42,816 nucleotides of DNA from an uncultured Desulfocapsa sp. (GTDB lineage: Bacteria; Desulfobacterota; Desulfobulbia; Desulfobulbales; Desulfocapsaceae): NCBI GenBank assembly GCA_947311435.1, contig CAMZKT010000011.1, positions 1-42,816 on the forward strand. Reading direction: 5' to 3'. The stretch's first letter is position 1, and each line of letters begins with the position of its first letter. This document shows positions 41,174 to 42,816 of this stretch, in pieces. The position numbers and the translations under genes were made by a program. The notes under the pieces were generated by a model that ran no database searches, was not told the origin of the DNA, and saw nothing but the letters and a program-made list of their open reading frames with translations.

Positions 41174-42816
41174 ATGAAGGTTTTGGTTATAGGATCTGGT
41201 GGAAGAGAGCACGCACTTGTTTGGAAAATTGCTCAAAGTTGCCGGGTAAGTAAGATTTACTGTGCTCCTGGAAATGCAGGAATCAGGCGAATCGCTGAAT
41301 GTGTGAACCTGAGTGCTGATGATATTGATGGTTTGGTACGTTTTGCGAGTAGTGAGAAAATTGATCTTACCGTTGTAGGGCCGGAAATATCACTCACCGC
41401 CGGGATTGTGGATCTTTTTGAACAAAAAGGACTTAGAATCTTTGGCCCCACGCAGAATGGTGCCATTCTTGAGGGCAGTAAAGTGTTTACCAAGGATTTC
41501 CTGAAAAAGTATAAAATTCCTACCGCAAAATACAAAGTATTTAAAGACCGGAAAAAAGCAAAAAAGTACATAGATAAATGTGGAGCACCACTGGTGGTTA
41601 AAGCAGATGGCTTGGCCGCAGGAAAAGGCGTGATTGTCGCTGATTCTGTTGAAGAAGCCAAAAATGCTGTTGATCTCATAATGCGCGATAAAACATTTGG
41701 CGATGCAGGGTGTCGTCTTGTTATCGAAGAGTTCCTACAGGGCGAGGAAGCCTCGTTCATTGCTTTTACTGATGGTGAAACCATTTTACCGCTCCCCAGT
41801 TCACAGGATCATAAAGCTGTCTTCGATGGTGATACGGGGCCTAATACGGGAGGAATGGGCGCATATTCACCTGCTCCTGTTGTAACAGAAAAAATTGCTA
41901 ATAAGGTCATGGAACAGGTTATGCTGCCAACAATCAAGGGAATGGCTAAGGAAGGACGGCCCTACAAGGGAATGCTGTATGCCGGACTGATGATTGATGG
42001 TGATGATATCAATGTACTTGAATTTAACTGTCGCTTTGGTGATCCTGAGGCACAACCATTGCTGATGCGACTGAAGAGTGATGTCGTTGATATTTTTGAT
42101 GCTGTTATAGATGGCTGCCTCGACCAGGTTGATATGCGAATCGATCCACGTCCAACTGTTTGTGTTGTGATGGCCTCTGGTGGGTACCCAGGAAGTTATG
42201 CCAGTGGTAAGGTTGTAAACGGGTTGAAAAAAGCGTCGAATATACCTGGAGTGGTAGTCTTTCATGCTGGAACAACGATACGAAACAGAAGAGTTTCCAC
42301 AGCTGGAGGAAGGGTGCTCGGTGTCACCGCAGTGGGTTCTGACCTTGAAAAAGCGATTTCCTCAGCCTACAAAGCTGTTGCTCAAATATCCTGGACAGGT
42401 TCCTTTTTTAGAACTGATATTGGCGCAAAGGCACAGGATTCTAAAAAGGAACTTGAAATAAAACCGCAGGTGGGCATAGTTATGGGAAGTGATTCTGATC
42501 TCCCTGTAATGCAAGCTGCAGCCGACTTTTTGGCGTCAATGGGTATAGCGTACGAAGTGACTATCGCTTCTGCACACCGTACACCGAAACGAGCCGCAGT
42601 GTTTGCATCCACCGCACACAAACGCGGTTTAAAGTTGATCATTGCAGGGGCAGGGATGGCTGCTCATCTAGCTGGTGTTCTTGCAGCACACACAAATTTA
42701 CCGGTGATTGGGGTGCCTCTTGATGCCTCTCCGCTCAATGGTATGGATGCGCTTCTTGCGACGGTTCAGATGCCTCCGGGTATCCCTGTGGCTACTATGG
42801 GCATTGGAAAATCAGG
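41174..42816 (+). CDS. purD: bifunctional PurD-PurE fusion (3' end beyond window)
   Basis: One uninterrupted frame of 547 codons that leaves the window. Residues 1 to about 420 are phosphoribosylamine-glycine ligase (PurD, GAR synthetase): [74 protein letters not shown] and [15 protein letters not shown]. After a linker ([15 protein letters not shown]) it continues in frame from codon 433 as PurE (N5-CAIR mutase): [48 protein letters not shown] and [20 protein letters not shown]. Both act in de novo IMP synthesis, at steps 2 and 6 or so. AGGAG lies 8 bases before the ATG. I checked the frame over the junction: no stop or shift. Confidence 0.93.
   Translation, partial: MKVLVIGSGGREHALVWKIAQSCRVSKIYCAPGNAGIRRIAECVNLSADDIDGLVRFASSEKIDLTVVGPEISLTAGIVDLFEQKGLRIFGPTQNGAILEGSKVFTKDFLKKYKIPTAKYKVFKDRKKAKKYIDKCGAPLVVKADGLAAGKGVIVADSVEEAKNAVDLIMRDKTFGDAGCRLVIEEFLQGEEASFIAFTDGETILPLPSSQDHKAVFDGDTGPNTGGMGAYSPAPVVTEKIANKVMEQVMLPTIKGMAKEGRPYKGMLYAGLMIDGDDINVLEFNCRFGDPEAQPLLMRLKSDVVDIFDAVIDGCLDQVDMRIDPRPTVCVVMASGGYPGSYASGKVVNGLKKASNIPGVVVFHAGTTIRNRRVSTAGGRVLGVTAVGSDLEKAISSAYKAVAQISWTGSFFRTDIGAKAQDSKKELEIKPQVGIVMGSDSDLPVMQAAADFLASMGIAYEVTIASAHRTPKRAAVFASTAHKRGLKLIIAGAGMAAHLAGVLAAHTNLPVIGVPLDASPLNGMDALLATVQMPPGIPVATMGIGKS

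Noticed and set aside
41257-41784. 175-codon minus-strand open frame inside purD
   Set aside because: It lies opposite a strongly conserved PurD coding sequence and has the Ser/Pro/Phe-rich composition typical of an antisense shadow.
1-42816. CRISPR array, tRNA or rRNA genes
   Set aside because: No regularly spaced direct repeats and no tRNA- or rRNA-like conserved stretches were seen on reading through; a dedicated scan (tRNAscan-SE, Infernal) was not possible here.

Overview
The window looks like chromosomal DNA from an anaerobic, flagellated member of the Desulfobacterota (former Deltaproteobacteria), most plausibly near the Desulfobulbales. This is inferred from two periplasmic multiheme cytochrome / Fe-S / NrfD-type membrane redox modules, NtrC-family signalling, a long CheA with two CheW-like domains and a receiver, and the style of the housekeeping genes. 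No rRNA, tRNA or CRISPR array is visible. I ran no database search, so family calls rest on motifs and remembered family sequences.

Layout. 1-208 is a GC-rich, 5'-truncated acetyl-CoA synthetase fragment running off the left edge, joined to AT-rich DNA. 561-1724 encodes an AAA/DUF4143 ATPase, convergent with flagellin fliC (1801-3324). From 3514 to 19119 almost everything is on the minus strand. A regulatory and energy-metabolism block reads, in transcription order: Fe-S protein, hexaheme cytochrome and NrfD protein (19119-16292); a histidine kinase, a double-PAS membrane protein and a sigma-54 activator (15989-10981); then a transposase-derived protein, FtsH, a five-heme cytochrome, an HmcB/HybA-like Fe-S protein, a HybB-like membrane protein and a divergent kinase-like sensor (10653-3514). 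A good sigma-54 (-24/-12) promoter lies just upstream of the transposase-derived gene, with a perfect 11-bp inverted repeat about 230 bp further up, directly behind the activator gene. This suggests that the activator drives the ftsH/redox operon.

19690-21093 encodes an exported protein with two separate pentapeptide-repeat modules. 27232-21110 is a chemosensory operon, cheA-cheW-cheB-cheR-receiver, with no receptor gene in view. A SlyD-like isomerase follows. An intergenic stretch then holds a palindromic MITE-like element and a promoter driving a cysteine-containing 45-residue mini-gene, hisI, hisG, engB and a two-CW protein. A 153-bp IS66-ended MITE with a perfect 8-bp target duplication sits exactly at the hisI stop codon. 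lepA is divergent from an rpoH-like sigma factor gene, which overlaps a DegT-family aminotransferase gene; that is followed by a 1344-residue TPR/beta-barrel outer-membrane protein and greA. A TetR regulator with a 14-bp-arm palindromic operator is divergent from a purD-purE fusion that runs off the right edge.

The most interesting items are the transposase-derived protein that has lost all DDE residues and is coupled to ftsH under a sigma-54 promoter, the IS66-type MITE, the overlooked mini-ORF before hisI, the PurD-PurE fusion, and the two redox modules that lack catalytic subunits.
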